Part shown: one piece after another, positions 43,648 through 51,633 of the stretch
Layout of the letters: each line of letters opens with the position of its first letter
Numbering within the stretch: position 1 is the first letter of the stretch
The notes under the pieces: generated by a model
Told to the model about the DNA's origin: nothing
The model's database searches: none
The model's input: the letters and a program-made list of their open reading frames with translations, nothing else
Made by a program: the position numbers and the translations under genes
NCBI RefSeq assembly: GCF_002223055.1
Contig: NZ_NKFL01000007.1
Coordinates: 930,001-994,000 of the forward strand
Direction of reading: 5' to 3'
DNA length: 64,000 nucleotides
Source: Burkholderia sp. HI2500
GTDB lineage: Bacteria > Pseudomonadota > Gammaproteobacteria > Burkholderiales > Burkholderiaceae

Positions 43648-44538
43648 TCAGCGCGGCATCGACATCGGCTTGTCGGCCGTGCCGGCCGCGCGGCCCCACC
43701 GGCGCGCGAGCGCCTGCCACAGGCTCGCGAGCTCGACCCGGCAGAAGGTCCGCACGGCGCGGGGCGACCACCACCAGTAATTCACGTTGATCGAATCGCT
43801 CAGCGATTCCACGTAGTGCCACCAGCCGGGCGGCAGGTACAGCACCTCGCCCGCCTCCAGCACGAAGTCGTGGCGCGGCGCCGACTGCACGCGCGGAAAC
43901 CGCACCGGGTCCGGATCGCTCATGTCCACCGGGCTGAAGATCACCGGCAGGTCGCGGCGCTGCCGGTAATACACGTTGGCGGACTGCCCGGGCGCAAACA
44001 GCACCCAGCGCTTGCGGCCGTACACCTGCACGTTCAGGTTCTCGTGCCGGTCGAAATGCATCGGCGACGAAATCCCGGTGGGGCCGAGCCAGAAGCCCGG
44101 CCGCAACACCAGCCTGCGCCGCAGCCAGTGCGGCATCCAGCCGGGAAAGCCGTGCTGCTCGTGCAGCGGCGCGATGTCGTCCTTCAACGCCGGCGCCGTC
44201 GAATAGATCGCCGCGTAGGTGATGTACGCCGTACGGGCGCTGCCCTGCGCCTGCATCGCCCGGATCGTTGCGCCCAGGCGTGCGGTCTCGTAGCGGCGCG
44301 CGCCCAGGTACAGGTCCGGCTGCGTCGGCGTCGGCGACAGCTGCGAGGTCTCCACCGTGATCTCGTGCTCGCCGTAGCGCTCGACGAAGAAATCCGGCGT
44401 CCAGCGCGTGCGCGCGGGCCAGGCTTCGATGAAGCCTTCCAGCACGGCCGGATGCTTCAGTCCGGCCAGAACGTCGCGCATGCTGCGGCTGCCGTCATAG
44501 CGAATCCGCGGCATCGGCACAATCTTGCTGCCAGTCAT
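43648..44538 (-). CDS. JmjC/cupin-fold Fe(II)/2-oxoglutarate oxygenase
   Basis: A 296-aa cupin-like JmjC protein. The iron-binding facial triad is visible: His161 and Asp163 in SPMHFDRHENL and His241 in LPPGWWHYVES, with the family's NVQVYGRKRWVLFAP strand near 169-183. Bacterial members hydroxylate amino acids or small molecules, so here it is likely a tailoring or precursor-forming hydroxylase for the peptide. ATG at 44538 has AGGAG upstream. It lies 28 bases after the CmlA-like gene and 67 before the unknown protein, within the operon. It is one of four oxygenase candidates in the cluster. Fold and metal site are clear, substrate is not. Confidence 0.8.
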   Translation of the reverse strand: MTGSKIVPMPRIRYDGSRSMRDVLAGLKHPAVLEGFIEAWPARTRWTPDFFVERYGEHEITVETSQLSPTPTQPDLYLGARRYETARLGATIRAMQAQGSARTAYITYAAIYSTAPALKDDIAPLHEQHGFPGWMPHWLRRRLVLRPGFWLGPTGISSPMHFDRHENLNVQVYGRKRWVLFAPGQSANVYYRQRRDLPVIFSPVDMSDPDPVRFPRVQSAPRHDFVLEAGEVLYLPPGWWHYVESLSDSINVNYWWWSPRAVRTFCRVELASLWQALARRWGRAAGTADKPMSMPR

Positions 44539-44566
44539 CGTGGGGCTCCTGTCGACGGGAAGAAAA

Positions 44567-45994
44567 TCAGGACACCTGCCAGTCGCCGTGGTGACGCAGC
44601 ACGTCGCCGGGCAGCCAGCGAATCACGCGGGTGGCGCCGCCGAGTGCGCCGATGCGCGCGTCGATCTGGTCGAGCGTTTCGGCTTCCGCGGGCTCGCCGT
44701 TGATCCAGCCGATGTCGCCGATCTCGGTGGCGATGCCGCAGAACCCGTTCGCATACGGCGCGAACGCGCGCGCGCCGGCGCGTGCGCAGAGCTCGCCGAT
44801 GCCGTCCGGGCCGAGCGTGATGGACGGGCCGTCGCCCGCCTCCGCGATGCGCGGCAGGCGTTGCAGCTCGGTCATCGGCAGCACCATCCAGAACGTGAAC
44901 AGGCCCTGCCAGAACGGCGCCTTGCGCAGTTCGCGGCAGCAGCTCAGGACCAGGTCGGGCCGGCCGCGACGGGCGACCGACTGGTCGATCACGTCCATCA
45001 CCGAGCCCTTTGCATCCTCGCCGCTGTCGACGAGCAGGATCACCGAGAACTGCGGCGTCGTGACCCGGTAGCAATTGCCCCAGTTGCGCACGTCGTGCGG
45101 CGGCACGGCCGCGCCGATGGTCGGCTGCTCGCCGTAGAACGGCAGGATGTCGATCTCGATGTCGCCGATCCGCACCGTCTCGCCCCAGCCGGGCGCGAGC
45201 ACCGTCTGCCCGACGTCACGCAGCGACTGCTGCATGTCGTCCTGCGCCAGCAGCGATGCGACCGGGATGCGCGGCACGATGACGGGCACCGATCCGTCGC
45301 CGCCGTGCCGCAGGATCGTCGGGACATGCCAGTGGTCGAGATGGCCATGCGTGACGAGCATGCCGTCGATCCGCTGGCCCAGGTTGGACGGCGCGCGATC
45401 GAGATCGGGCAGGCCGACGTTGCCGCCGATCGCGAGGCTGATCGGGTCGGTCAACAGGCGGGTGGTGTCGGAGGCGATCAGCAGCGACGCGTGTTCGAGC
45501 CGCTGGATGCCCGGGCCGTCGAACGCCGGCCACGCCAGCGCCGCGTCGTCCGTGGGCCGTTCGCAGCCGAGCAGGCGGGGATCCGCGTACAGCGCGGACA
45601 GCGGCTGCCAGTGGTTGCGCTGCAGCGCGTCGCGCAGCGCGTTCGCGAGTCGCGGCACGTCGCCGGCGGCAGTGTCGAGCACGATCGGCTCGCCGTGCCG
45701 CGGCGCGAGCGCGAGCGTCCAGCGGTCGCGCTGCTGATGCAGATCGTAGAGCAGCGCGCGGCTCGCGATACAGCCGCCGGCCGCCACCGAATCCGGATCG
45801 AACAGCTCCTCCAGGAACGGATAGCGCGCAATCGCGTCGCGCAACAGCGCGGCGCAGGCGGCCGGCTCGAATTTCGCTGCCATGAATTGCTGCATGAGCG
45901 CGTCCTGCTGCTCGATCAGCCGGCCCAGGTCATGCGCGCGCGAAGCCAGAATGCCTGTATTGAGGAAGACCCCCAGGCGATCATCGACAGACAT
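44567..45994 (-). CDS. Second CmlA-like metallo-beta-lactamase-fold beta-hydroxylase candidate
   Basis: A 475-aa protein with the same plan as the gene at 23186-24781: an N-terminal domain (~165 residues, shorter here) and a metallo-beta-lactamase-fold domain with THGHLDH (His216, His218, Asp220, His221), LPFYGEQ (Glu289) and LLVDSGED (Asp323). The extra Glu in a PF-x-GE context is shared by both and fits the CmlA group of diiron hydroxylases. The two proteins are otherwise quite different, so they probably serve different residues or steps. ATG at 45994 is chosen; an in-frame GTG 20 codons upstream lacks support. It follows MbtH by 128 bases and precedes the JmjC gene by 28. It could also be a zinc hydrolase. 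Confidence 0.65.
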   Translation of the reverse strand: MSVDDRLGVFLNTGILASRAHDLGRLIEQQDALMQQFMAAKFEPAACAALLRDAIARYPFLEELFDPDSVAAGGCIASRALLYDLHQQRDRWTLALAPRHGEPIVLDTAAGDVPRLANALRDALQRNHWQPLSALYADPRLLGCERPTDDAALAWPAFDGPGIQRLEHASLLIASDTTRLLTDPISLAIGGNVGLPDLDRAPSNLGQRIDGMLVTHGHLDHWHVPTILRHGGDGSVPVIVPRIPVASLLAQDDMQQSLRDVGQTVLAPGWGETVRIGDIEIDILPFYGEQPTIGAAVPPHDVRNWGNCYRVTTPQFSVILLVDSGEDAKGSVMDVIDQSVARRGRPDLVLSCCRELRKAPFWQGLFTFWMVLPMTELQRLPRIAEAGDGPSITLGPDGIGELCARAGARAFAPYANGFCGIATEIGDIGWINGEPAEAETLDQIDARIGALGGATRVIRWLPGDVLRHHGDWQVS

Positions 45995-46122
45995 GGTGTG
46001 TTTACCCTCGGATTCTCTCGGCGAAACGCTGCATGCGCCCGCGCGCCCCGTCACCGGGCCGCGAGAGGCCGCATCGTTCCTTTATCTTTTATTGCGCCGT
46101 GCGTGGCGCGACGCGTCGACCG

Positions 46123-46332
46123 TCAGGCCGACAGCGCGACCCGGACGCTCAATGGCCGCATGTCGGTCCAGTTGGCGTTGATCCATTCGAGACAGGCGTC
46201 CCGGGTTCCCGACGGGCCCGCCGCCCGCCAGCCGTCCGGCACGCGCTTGTCGTCCGGCCAGATCGCGTATTGTTCCTCGTGATTGACGACCACCTTGAAA
46301 ATGGTGTCGTGGTTCGGCATTTCGGCTTCCAT
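46123..46332 (-). CDS. MbtH-like protein
   Basis: A 69-aa MbtH-family protein with the family signature: [10 protein letters not shown] near 17-26, VPDGWR near 31 and the closing [14 protein letters not shown]. MbtH proteins bind A domains of NRPSs and help them fold and work, so this one probably serves the Ser, Val and unassigned A domains of this operon. An ATG four codons later (46320) is an alternative start. It is the first gene of the operon and faces the stand-alone thioesterase across an AT-rich intergenic region. Confidence 0.93.
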   Translation of the reverse strand: MEAEMPNHDTIFKVVVNHEEQYAIWPDDKRVPDGWRAAGPSGTRDACLEWINANWTDMRPLSVRVALSA

Positions 46333-46662
46333 GTCTCTCTCGTTTCAATAATCGATCAAGCGTGTCACACGCATAACATGATTCGATATTTCTATAAAAA
46401 CAGCACGCCCAGCCATGCCGGGTAACGATGCAAGCACTTTGAAATCGAAGCGAGCAGACTTTACCATAAGCCATCCGAAAACAATTACATTTCTATTGAA
46501 TAAAAACAAAGCAAATCATAAGCGGCGCCGGCCAATAATCCCGGCCATTGTTTATAAATATGTGAATCGATGACAAACAATCTGTCCTTTCGATTAAATC
46601 GATAATCGGCTTAATTGTTTGAATATTTTGTATGGTTCGTTTTTAAAGCGGAGTCCCGACGC
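46333..46662. promoter_or_regulatory. AT-rich divergent promoter region of the NRPS-PKS cluster
   Basis: 330 bases between MbtH (minus) and the thioesterase (plus), strikingly AT-rich against the flanking genes (A and T runs around 46485-46625). It must contain the start sites of both transcripts. I see several AT-rich hexamers but no pair with convincing -35/-10 spacing, and no clear operator palindrome, so no exact promoter is given. No pathway-specific regulator gene lies directly next to it. Confidence 0.6.
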
Positions 46663-47463
46663 ATGGCCTTGCTACCCAGTACCCTCACCATCCCGCGCGA
46701 GCGCCCGACGGCTCGGCACCGGCTGCTGGTGTTCCATCACGCGTGCGGCGCGGCGGCCAATTACTACCGGTGGGCGGCGTCCTTCCCGGACGATATCGAG
46801 GTCTGGCTGATCGAGCTGCCCGGTCGCGGCAAAAGCCTGGGCACGCGCGCGATCGATACGTTGTCCGAACTGATCGACTTCCTGCGGGCGCTCCGGCCGC
46901 TGCTGCCGCGCGACTACGCGGTGTTCGGCCACAGCATGGGGGCGCTGATCGCGTACTGTTTCGCGCGCGACATGGCGCAACTGGGGCATCCGCCCGTCTG
47001 GCTCGGTGCGTCCGGCACCGATGCGCCGTTCTACCCGCATCGCCACGCGCCGCTTGATGGCGCGCCGGTGCACCGGCGCAACGACGCGGACATCGTCGAC
47101 TATGTCGTGTCGCTCGGCGGCACGCCGCGCGAGGTAGCTGAGCACGACGCGCTGCGGGCGATGCTGCTGAAGCTGGCCAAGGCGGATTTCCGCGTGATCG
47201 AGGCGTGCTTCCCGCTGCCGTCCGCAACGGCGCTGCCCTGCCCCGTCACGGTCTTCTCGGGCCGCGACGATACGTTGCTGAGCCCCGCCGGGCAGCGTGA
47301 CTGGTTGCGCGCATCACGGCACACGGTCACCTTTCGCGCGTTCGACGGCGGGCACTTCTATCTGTTGGAAAACCCGGCCGCCGTTCAGCACGCGATCGGC
47401 GAGGCGCTGGCCGATGCGGTGCGATGCGACACCGCCGAGGCGTCGGCCGGCCCGTGCCGCTGA
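46663..47463 (+). CDS. Type II (stand-alone) thioesterase
   Basis: A 266-aa alpha/beta-hydrolase of the NRPS/PKS type II thioesterase family (GrsT/SrfD-like). It has FHHACGAAANYYRWA near 25 (the family's FPxAGG region), the nucleophile elbow GHSMG near 91 and the closing catalytic His in FDGGHFYLL near 230. Such enzymes remove wrong acyl groups from carrier domains; in a line without an integrated thioesterase it could also take part in release. ATG at 46663 has GGAG 9 bases upstream. It is divergent from MbtH and shares the AT-rich promoter region with the operon. Family call is strong. Confidence 0.88.
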   Translation: MALLPSTLTIPRERPTARHRLLVFHHACGAAANYYRWAASFPDDIEVWLIELPGRGKSLGTRAIDTLSELIDFLRALRPLLPRDYAVFGHSMGALIAYCFARDMAQLGHPPVWLGASGTDAPFYPHRHAPLDGAPVHRRNDADIVDYVVSLGGTPREVAEHDALRAMLLKLAKADFRVIEACFPLPSATALPCPVTVFSGRDDTLLSPAGQRDWLRASRHTVTFRAFDGGHFYLLENPAAVQHAIGEALADAVRCDTAEASAGPCR

Positions 47464-47495
47464 CGTCGACGCGCGCGGTGATGCCGGCCGTCGCG

Positions 47496-47513
47496 CGGGC
47501 GCCAGGGCGCCCG
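47496..47513. terminator. GC-rich hairpin between convergent genes
   Basis: CGGGCGCC, AG, GGCGCCCG: a perfect 8-bp stem with a 2-base spacer in the 76-base gap between the thioesterase and the TetR gene. There is no T-run, so it is only a possible transcription barrier. Confidence 0.35.
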
Positions 47514-47539
47514 GGCGGCCAGCCGCCGCGACGCATGCG

Positions 47540-48241
47540 TCACGCGGCGCCGTCGCGCCCTTTCGGGAACACGCCATGGCTCATCGCGTCGAGCTGCCGA
47601 CCGATCTCCGCGCGCAATTCGGCGGAGATCTCGAGGCTGTCGAGCAGTTTCGAAATCCACAGCCCGTCGGCGGCGAGCCGGCAGATCATCAGCGTCGCGG
47701 CCTGCTCGAGCGGCACGGGGTCCGGCCGCGTCCATTCCCGCATCGGCACCGACCAGCGCGCGCGCGTGTCCTGATCGGTAATCATCGACGCGACCAGCAC
47801 GCGCAGCACGTCGGTGCTCGCGACCGAATGCGACTCGTCGAGCACCGCGTGCATGTAGGCCCGCGCCACCGCGCCGGCGCCTTCGGCATCCGCCGCCACC
47901 CGCGCGGCCATCTGCGCGGCGAACCGCTCGGTCGCCTGGCCGAACAGCGCATCCAGCAGCCCCTGCTTGTTCGCGAAGTGATACTGCAGCGCGCCTTTCG
48001 TCACGCCGGCCCGCTCGGCCACCGCATCGAGCGTCAACGCGGCCACGCCGTGATGTGTCGCGATTTCCGATGCAGCCGCCAGCAACTGCGCACGCACCTG
48101 ATCCGGCGCTTTTTTCCGACGCACGCCGGCGGTGGGGACAGCCGGCGCCGAGGCTGCTTCAGTCGCCCGCGCACCGGCCGTTCCAGCCGGTTCGACGGGC
48201 GCGGACGCATCGTGCGGCGCGGGTTCGAGGTGTTTTTTCAT
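47540..48241 (-). CDS. TetR/AcrR-family transcriptional repressor
   Basis: A 233-aa regulator. After an Ala/Pro-rich leader of about 50 residues, the DNA-binding domain reads QLLAAASEIATHHGVAALTL, then VAERAGVTKGALQYHFANKQ, the classic TetR helix-turn-helix with YHFxNK. The C-terminal part (IEISAELRAEIGRQLDAM) is ligand-binding and not diagnostic. It is transcribed divergently from the squalene-hopene cyclase with only about 60 bases between, so it probably controls that gene and itself. ATG at 48241 is used since the upstream frame would cross the shared promoter. The ligand is unknown. Confidence 0.85.
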   Translation of the reverse strand: MKKHLEPAPHDASAPVEPAGTAGARATEAASAPAVPTAGVRRKKAPDQVRAQLLAAASEIATHHGVAALTLDAVAERAGVTKGALQYHFANKQGLLDALFGQATERFAAQMAARVAADAEGAGAVARAYMHAVLDESHSVASTDVLRVLVASMITDQDTRARWSVPMREWTRPDPVPLEQAATLMICRLAADGLWISKLLDSLEISAELRAEIGRQLDAMSHGVFPKGRDGAA

Positions 48242-48277
48242 GGTGCGGATGGTAGCACCCGGCGTCTCGATATAAAC

Positions 48278-48290
48278 ATTCCGGCCGGAT
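48278..48290. promoter_or_regulatory. Palindrome between tetR and shc, candidate operator with nearby -10
   Basis: ATTCCGGCCGGAT is a near-perfect palindrome centred on CGGCCG in the short divergent gap. TATGAT at 48293-48298 could be a -10 element but overlaps the alternative ATG at 48294. A TetR-type repressor bound here would block both genes. Candidate only. Confidence 0.4.
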
Positions 48291-48305
48291 GGTATGATCC
48301 GCCGC

Positions 48306-50348
48306 ATGATTACACCGACCTCCTCCCCCTGGTCCGCGCTCGACACCGCCATCGCCCGTGGACGCGACGCCCTGGTGCGTCTCCAGCAGCCTGACGGCAG
48401 CTGGTGTTTCGAACTCGAATCCGACGCGACGATCACCGCGGAATACATCCTGATGATGCATTTCATGGACAAGATCGACGACGTGCGCCAGGAGAAGATG
48501 GCGCGCTACCTGCGCGCGAACCAGCGGCTCGACACGCATGGCGGCTGGGCGCTGTACGTCGACGGCGATCCGGACGTGTCGTGCAGCGTGAAGGCGTACT
48601 TCGCGCTGAAGGCAGCCGGCGACAGCGAACATGCGCCGCACATGGTCCGCGCGCGCGACGCGATCCTCAAGCTCGGCGGCGCGGCCCGCGCGAACGTGTT
48701 CACGCGGATCCTGCTCGCGACGTTCGGCCAGGTGCCGTGGCGCGCGACGCCGTTCATGCCGATCGAATTCGTGCTGTTCCCGAAGTGGGTGCCGATCTCG
48801 ATGTACAAGGTCGCGTACTGGGCGCGCACGACGATGGTGCCGCTGCTGGTGCTGTGCTCGCTGAAGGCGCGCGCGCGCAATCCGCGCAACGTCTCGATCC
48901 GCGAGCTGTTCGTCACGCCGCCGGACGAGGAACGCCGGTACTTCCCGCCCGCGCGCGGCATGCGCAGGCTGTTCCTCGCGCTCGACCGCACGGTGCGCCA
49001 CGTCGAGCCGCTGATCCCGAAGGGCCTGCGACAGCGCGCGATCCGCCATGCCGAGGCGTGGTGCGCGGAGCGCATGAACGGCGAGGACGGGCTCGGCGGC
49101 ATTTTCCCGCCGATCGTGTATGCCAACCAGATGATGCAGGTGCTCGGCTACCCGGACGACCATCCGCTGCGGCGCGATTGCGACAACGCGCTGGAGAAGC
49201 TGCTGGTCACGCGGCCGGACGGCAGCATGTATTGCCAGCCGTGCCTGTCGCCGGTGTGGGACACCGCGTGGAGCACGATGGCGCTCGAGCAGGCGCGCGG
49301 CGTGGCGGTAGCGGAAGACGGCGAGCCGGGCGACGCACGGCGCGCGCTCGACGAACGCATCGCACGCGCGTACGACTGGCTGGCCGAACGCCAGGTGAAC
49401 GACCTGCGCGGCGACTGGATCGAGAACGCGCCGGCCGAGGTCCAGCCGGGCGGATGGGCGTTCCAGTACGCGAACCCGTACTACCCCGACATCGACGATA
49501 CGGCGGTCGTCACCGCGATGCTCGATCGCCGCGGCCGCACGCATGCCAACGCGGACGGCACGAACCCGTATGCGCCGCGCGTCGCGCGCGCGCTCGACTG
49601 GATGCGCGGGCTGCAGTCGCGCAACGGCGGCTTCGCGGCATTCGACGCCGACTGCGACCGCATGTACCTGAACGCGATTCCGTTCGCCGACCACGGCGCA
49701 CTGCTCGATCCGCCGACCGAGGACGTGTCGGGCCGCGTGCTGCTGTGCTTCGGGGTGACGAAACGGTCGGACGAACGCGAGTCGGTCGCGCGCTGCATCG
49801 ACTACGTGAAGCGCACGCAGCAACCCGACGGCAGCTGGTGGGGCCGCTGGGGCACGAACTACATCTACGGGACGTGGAGCGTGCTGGCCGGCCTCGCGCT
49901 CGCCGGCGAGGACAAGTCGCAGCCGTATATCGCGCGCGCGATCGAATGGCTGCGCTCACGGCAGCACGCGGACGGCGGCTGGGGCGAGACGAACGACAGC
50001 TACATCGACCCGAAGCTGGGCGGCACCAATGGCGGCGAGAGCACGTCGAACTTCACCGCGTGGGCGCTGCTCGCGCAGATGGCATTCGGCGATTGCGAAT
50101 CCGATTCGGTGAAGCGCGGCATCGCGTATCTGCTGTCGGTCCAGCAGGAAGACGGCTTCTGGTGGCACCGCTCGCACAATGCGCCGGGCTTTCCGCGCAT
50201 CTTCTACCTGAAGTATCACGGCTATACCGCGTATTTCCCGCTGTGGGCGCTCGCGCGCTATCGGCGGCTGGCGGGCGCGGCGGCCGCGCGGGCGTCGGCT
50301 GCGCACGGTGCGACGGCGGTCAAGGCAGCGGCCACGGTGCTCGCCTGA
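48306..50348 (+). CDS. shc: Squalene-hopene cyclase
   Basis: A 680-aa terpene cyclase that folds squalene into hopene or diplopterol, the first committed step of hopanoid lipids at the membrane. The acid motif DIDDTAV (DxDDTA type) lies near residue 397 and several QW repeats are visible (for example QPDGSW near the N-terminus, QSRNGGFAAF, QPDGSWWGRW, QHADGGWGE). Length fits the bacterial family. The start is taken as ATG at 48306; an ATG four codons upstream is possible. Neither has a strong ribosome-binding site. No other hopanoid genes (hpn) are next to it, and its only likely control is the divergent TetR gene. Confidence 0.92.
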   Translation: MITPTSSPWSALDTAIARGRDALVRLQQPDGSWCFELESDATITAEYILMMHFMDKIDDVRQEKMARYLRANQRLDTHGGWALYVDGDPDVSCSVKAYFALKAAGDSEHAPHMVRARDAILKLGGAARANVFTRILLATFGQVPWRATPFMPIEFVLFPKWVPISMYKVAYWARTTMVPLLVLCSLKARARNPRNVSIRELFVTPPDEERRYFPPARGMRRLFLALDRTVRHVEPLIPKGLRQRAIRHAEAWCAERMNGEDGLGGIFPPIVYANQMMQVLGYPDDHPLRRDCDNALEKLLVTRPDGSMYCQPCLSPVWDTAWSTMALEQARGVAVAEDGEPGDARRALDERIARAYDWLAERQVNDLRGDWIENAPAEVQPGGWAFQYANPYYPDIDDTAVVTAMLDRRGRTHANADGTNPYAPRVARALDWMRGLQSRNGGFAAFDADCDRMYLNAIPFADHGALLDPPTEDVSGRVLLCFGVTKRSDERESVARCIDYVKRTQQPDGSWWGRWGTNYIYGTWSVLAGLALAGEDKSQPYIARAIEWLRSRQHADGGWGETNDSYIDPKLGGTNGGESTSNFTAWALLAQMAFGDCESDSVKRGIAYLLSVQQEDGFWWHRSHNAPGFPRIFYLKYHGYTAYFPLWALARYRRLAGAAAARASAAHGATAVKAAATVLA

Positions 50349-50356
50349 GCGGTAAC

Positions 50357-50377
50357 GTGACGGCGCAAGGCCGTCAC
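50357..50377. terminator. Hairpin between shc and the convergent ankyrin gene
   Basis: GTGACGGC and GCCGTCAC form an 8-bp stem with a 5-base loop just after the cyclase stop; the right arm overlaps the stop codon of the convergent ankyrin gene. No clear T-run. Likely a bidirectional 3'-end hairpin. Confidence 0.45.
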
Positions 50378-51036
50378 ACGAAGCCCTCTTCGACCAGCGT
50401 GCAGCCGTGCGCCGTGATCTCGTGCCGCTGGCCCGAGCCGCCGACCACGCGGCTCCAGCTCTTCGACACGAGCATGGCCGCGGCGCCGTCGGCGTGCAGC
50501 GCGTAACCGAACCCGCCATACATGCCCGGCACGCCGAACCATACGCTGTCGGCCTGCGCGTCGAGTTCCAGCAGCGGTTCGAGTTCGGGCAGGCGCAGCG
50601 CGTCGACGCGCAGGTGTGCGATGCGGCCGAGCATCATCTCGTGGAAGTGGCGCTGGATGTCGCGCAGCGTTTCGTCGGGCACGAAGCGTCGCGGCTGCGG
50701 CGTCAGCAGATCGATCAGATGCCGATGCCCGCGCTGCGCGGCGATATCGACCGGGCGCGCGCCGTCTGCATCGCGCAGCATGCGCCACGCACCGAGCTGC
50801 AACAGTTCGACGACGACCTCCTGCGGCGCGCCGCCGTAGGCAGCCTGATGCAGCGGTGTATAAAGCGACTTACCGCCGAGCCGCGTCGCGTTGACGAGCT
50901 TGTGCTCTTTTGCAATGCAGCCGAGCATCGTCGCCCAGTCGCCGTTGCGCGCCGCGTCGGCCAGCGCGTGCCGGCTCGCGACCTGCGCGTCGTCGAGCAC
51001 ATCCGCGCCCGTGATTCCATCCCATGTGATGCCCAA
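50374..51036 (-). CDS. Ankyrin-repeat protein
   Basis: A 220-aa soluble protein. Residues ~20-110 contain about three ankyrin-type units (ADAARNGDWATMLGCI; TPLHQAAYGGAPQEVVVELL; RPVDIAAQRGHRHLIDLL), a protein-binding scaffold. The C-terminal half (VWFGVPGMYGGFGYALHADG) is not recognised but is rich in Gly and aromatic residues and may be a separate beta domain. No signal peptide. It is convergent with the squalene-hopene cyclase and divergent from the cupin gene. No role can be assigned beyond protein binding. Confidence 0.75.
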   Translation of the reverse strand: MGITWDGITGADVLDDAQVASRHALADAARNGDWATMLGCIAKEHKLVNATRLGGKSLYTPLHQAAYGGAPQEVVVELLQLGAWRMLRDADGARPVDIAAQRGHRHLIDLLTPQPRRFVPDETLRDIQRHFHEMMLGRIAHLRVDALRLPELEPLLELDAQADSVWFGVPGMYGGFGYALHADGAAAMLVSKSWSRVVGGSGQRHEITAHGCTLVEEGFV

Positions 51037-51234
51037 CCGTTTTCTCCTTTCGCCTCTCGCGCATCCGGCCGGCGCGTCGTCCGCTCATCATAAGCGTTCG
51101 TCACGGCCGTGCGTCGCGACACGAGTCGCGGCGCCGGCAACCGCCAAACCCGCCCGCAAGTATGGAATCATGCGAACGCGCCGTCGGCGCGTTCATTTCA
51201 CAACGACTCAGCACAACGACTCAGGAGGCCAGCC

Positions 51235-51606
51235 GTGCTCGACATTACCGCCATCACCGATGCCCTCACCCCGAACGGCGAACCCGTGCAATACCGCGTC
51301 GCGCCCGAGAAACTGCTGGCGGGCGACCCGCTGCAGACGCTCACGCCCGGCTTCACGAGCCCGTGCGGCCGCTTCTCGACCGGCATCTGGGAAAGCACGC
51401 CGGGCTGCTGGCGGGTCGCGTATACCGAAGCGGAATACTGCGAGATCCTGGCAGGCACGTCGGTGATCACCGACGAGGAAGGCAACGCGAAAACCCTGCG
51501 CGCCGGCCATCGCTTCGTCATTCCGCCGGGCTTTCGCGGCACGTGGGAAGTCGTCGAGCGCACGCGGAAAATCTTCGTCGCGTACGAAGCGCAGCCGACG
51601 GAATGA
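51235..51606 (+). CDS. Small cupin-domain protein
   Basis: A 123-aa single cupin barrel: WESTPGCWRVAYTEAEYCEI followed by LAGTSVITDEEGNAKTLRAGHRFVIPPGFRGTWE, with the GxxFxxPxGxxxxW-like second half typical of the DUF861/(S)-ureidoglycine-type cupin group. The metal-binding His residues of classical cupins are mostly missing, so it may not be a metal enzyme. GTG at 51235 is preceded by a perfect AGGAGG at 51223-51228 with 6 bases spacing, which decides the start. It stands alone between two minus-strand genes. Confidence 0.8.
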   Translation: MLDITAITDALTPNGEPVQYRVAPEKLLAGDPLQTLTPGFTSPCGRFSTGIWESTPGCWRVAYTEAEYCEILAGTSVITDEEGNAKTLRAGHRFVIPPGFRGTWEVVERTRKIFVAYEAQPTE

Positions 51607-51633
51607 GCCGCACCGGCCCCGGCGTCGGAAACG

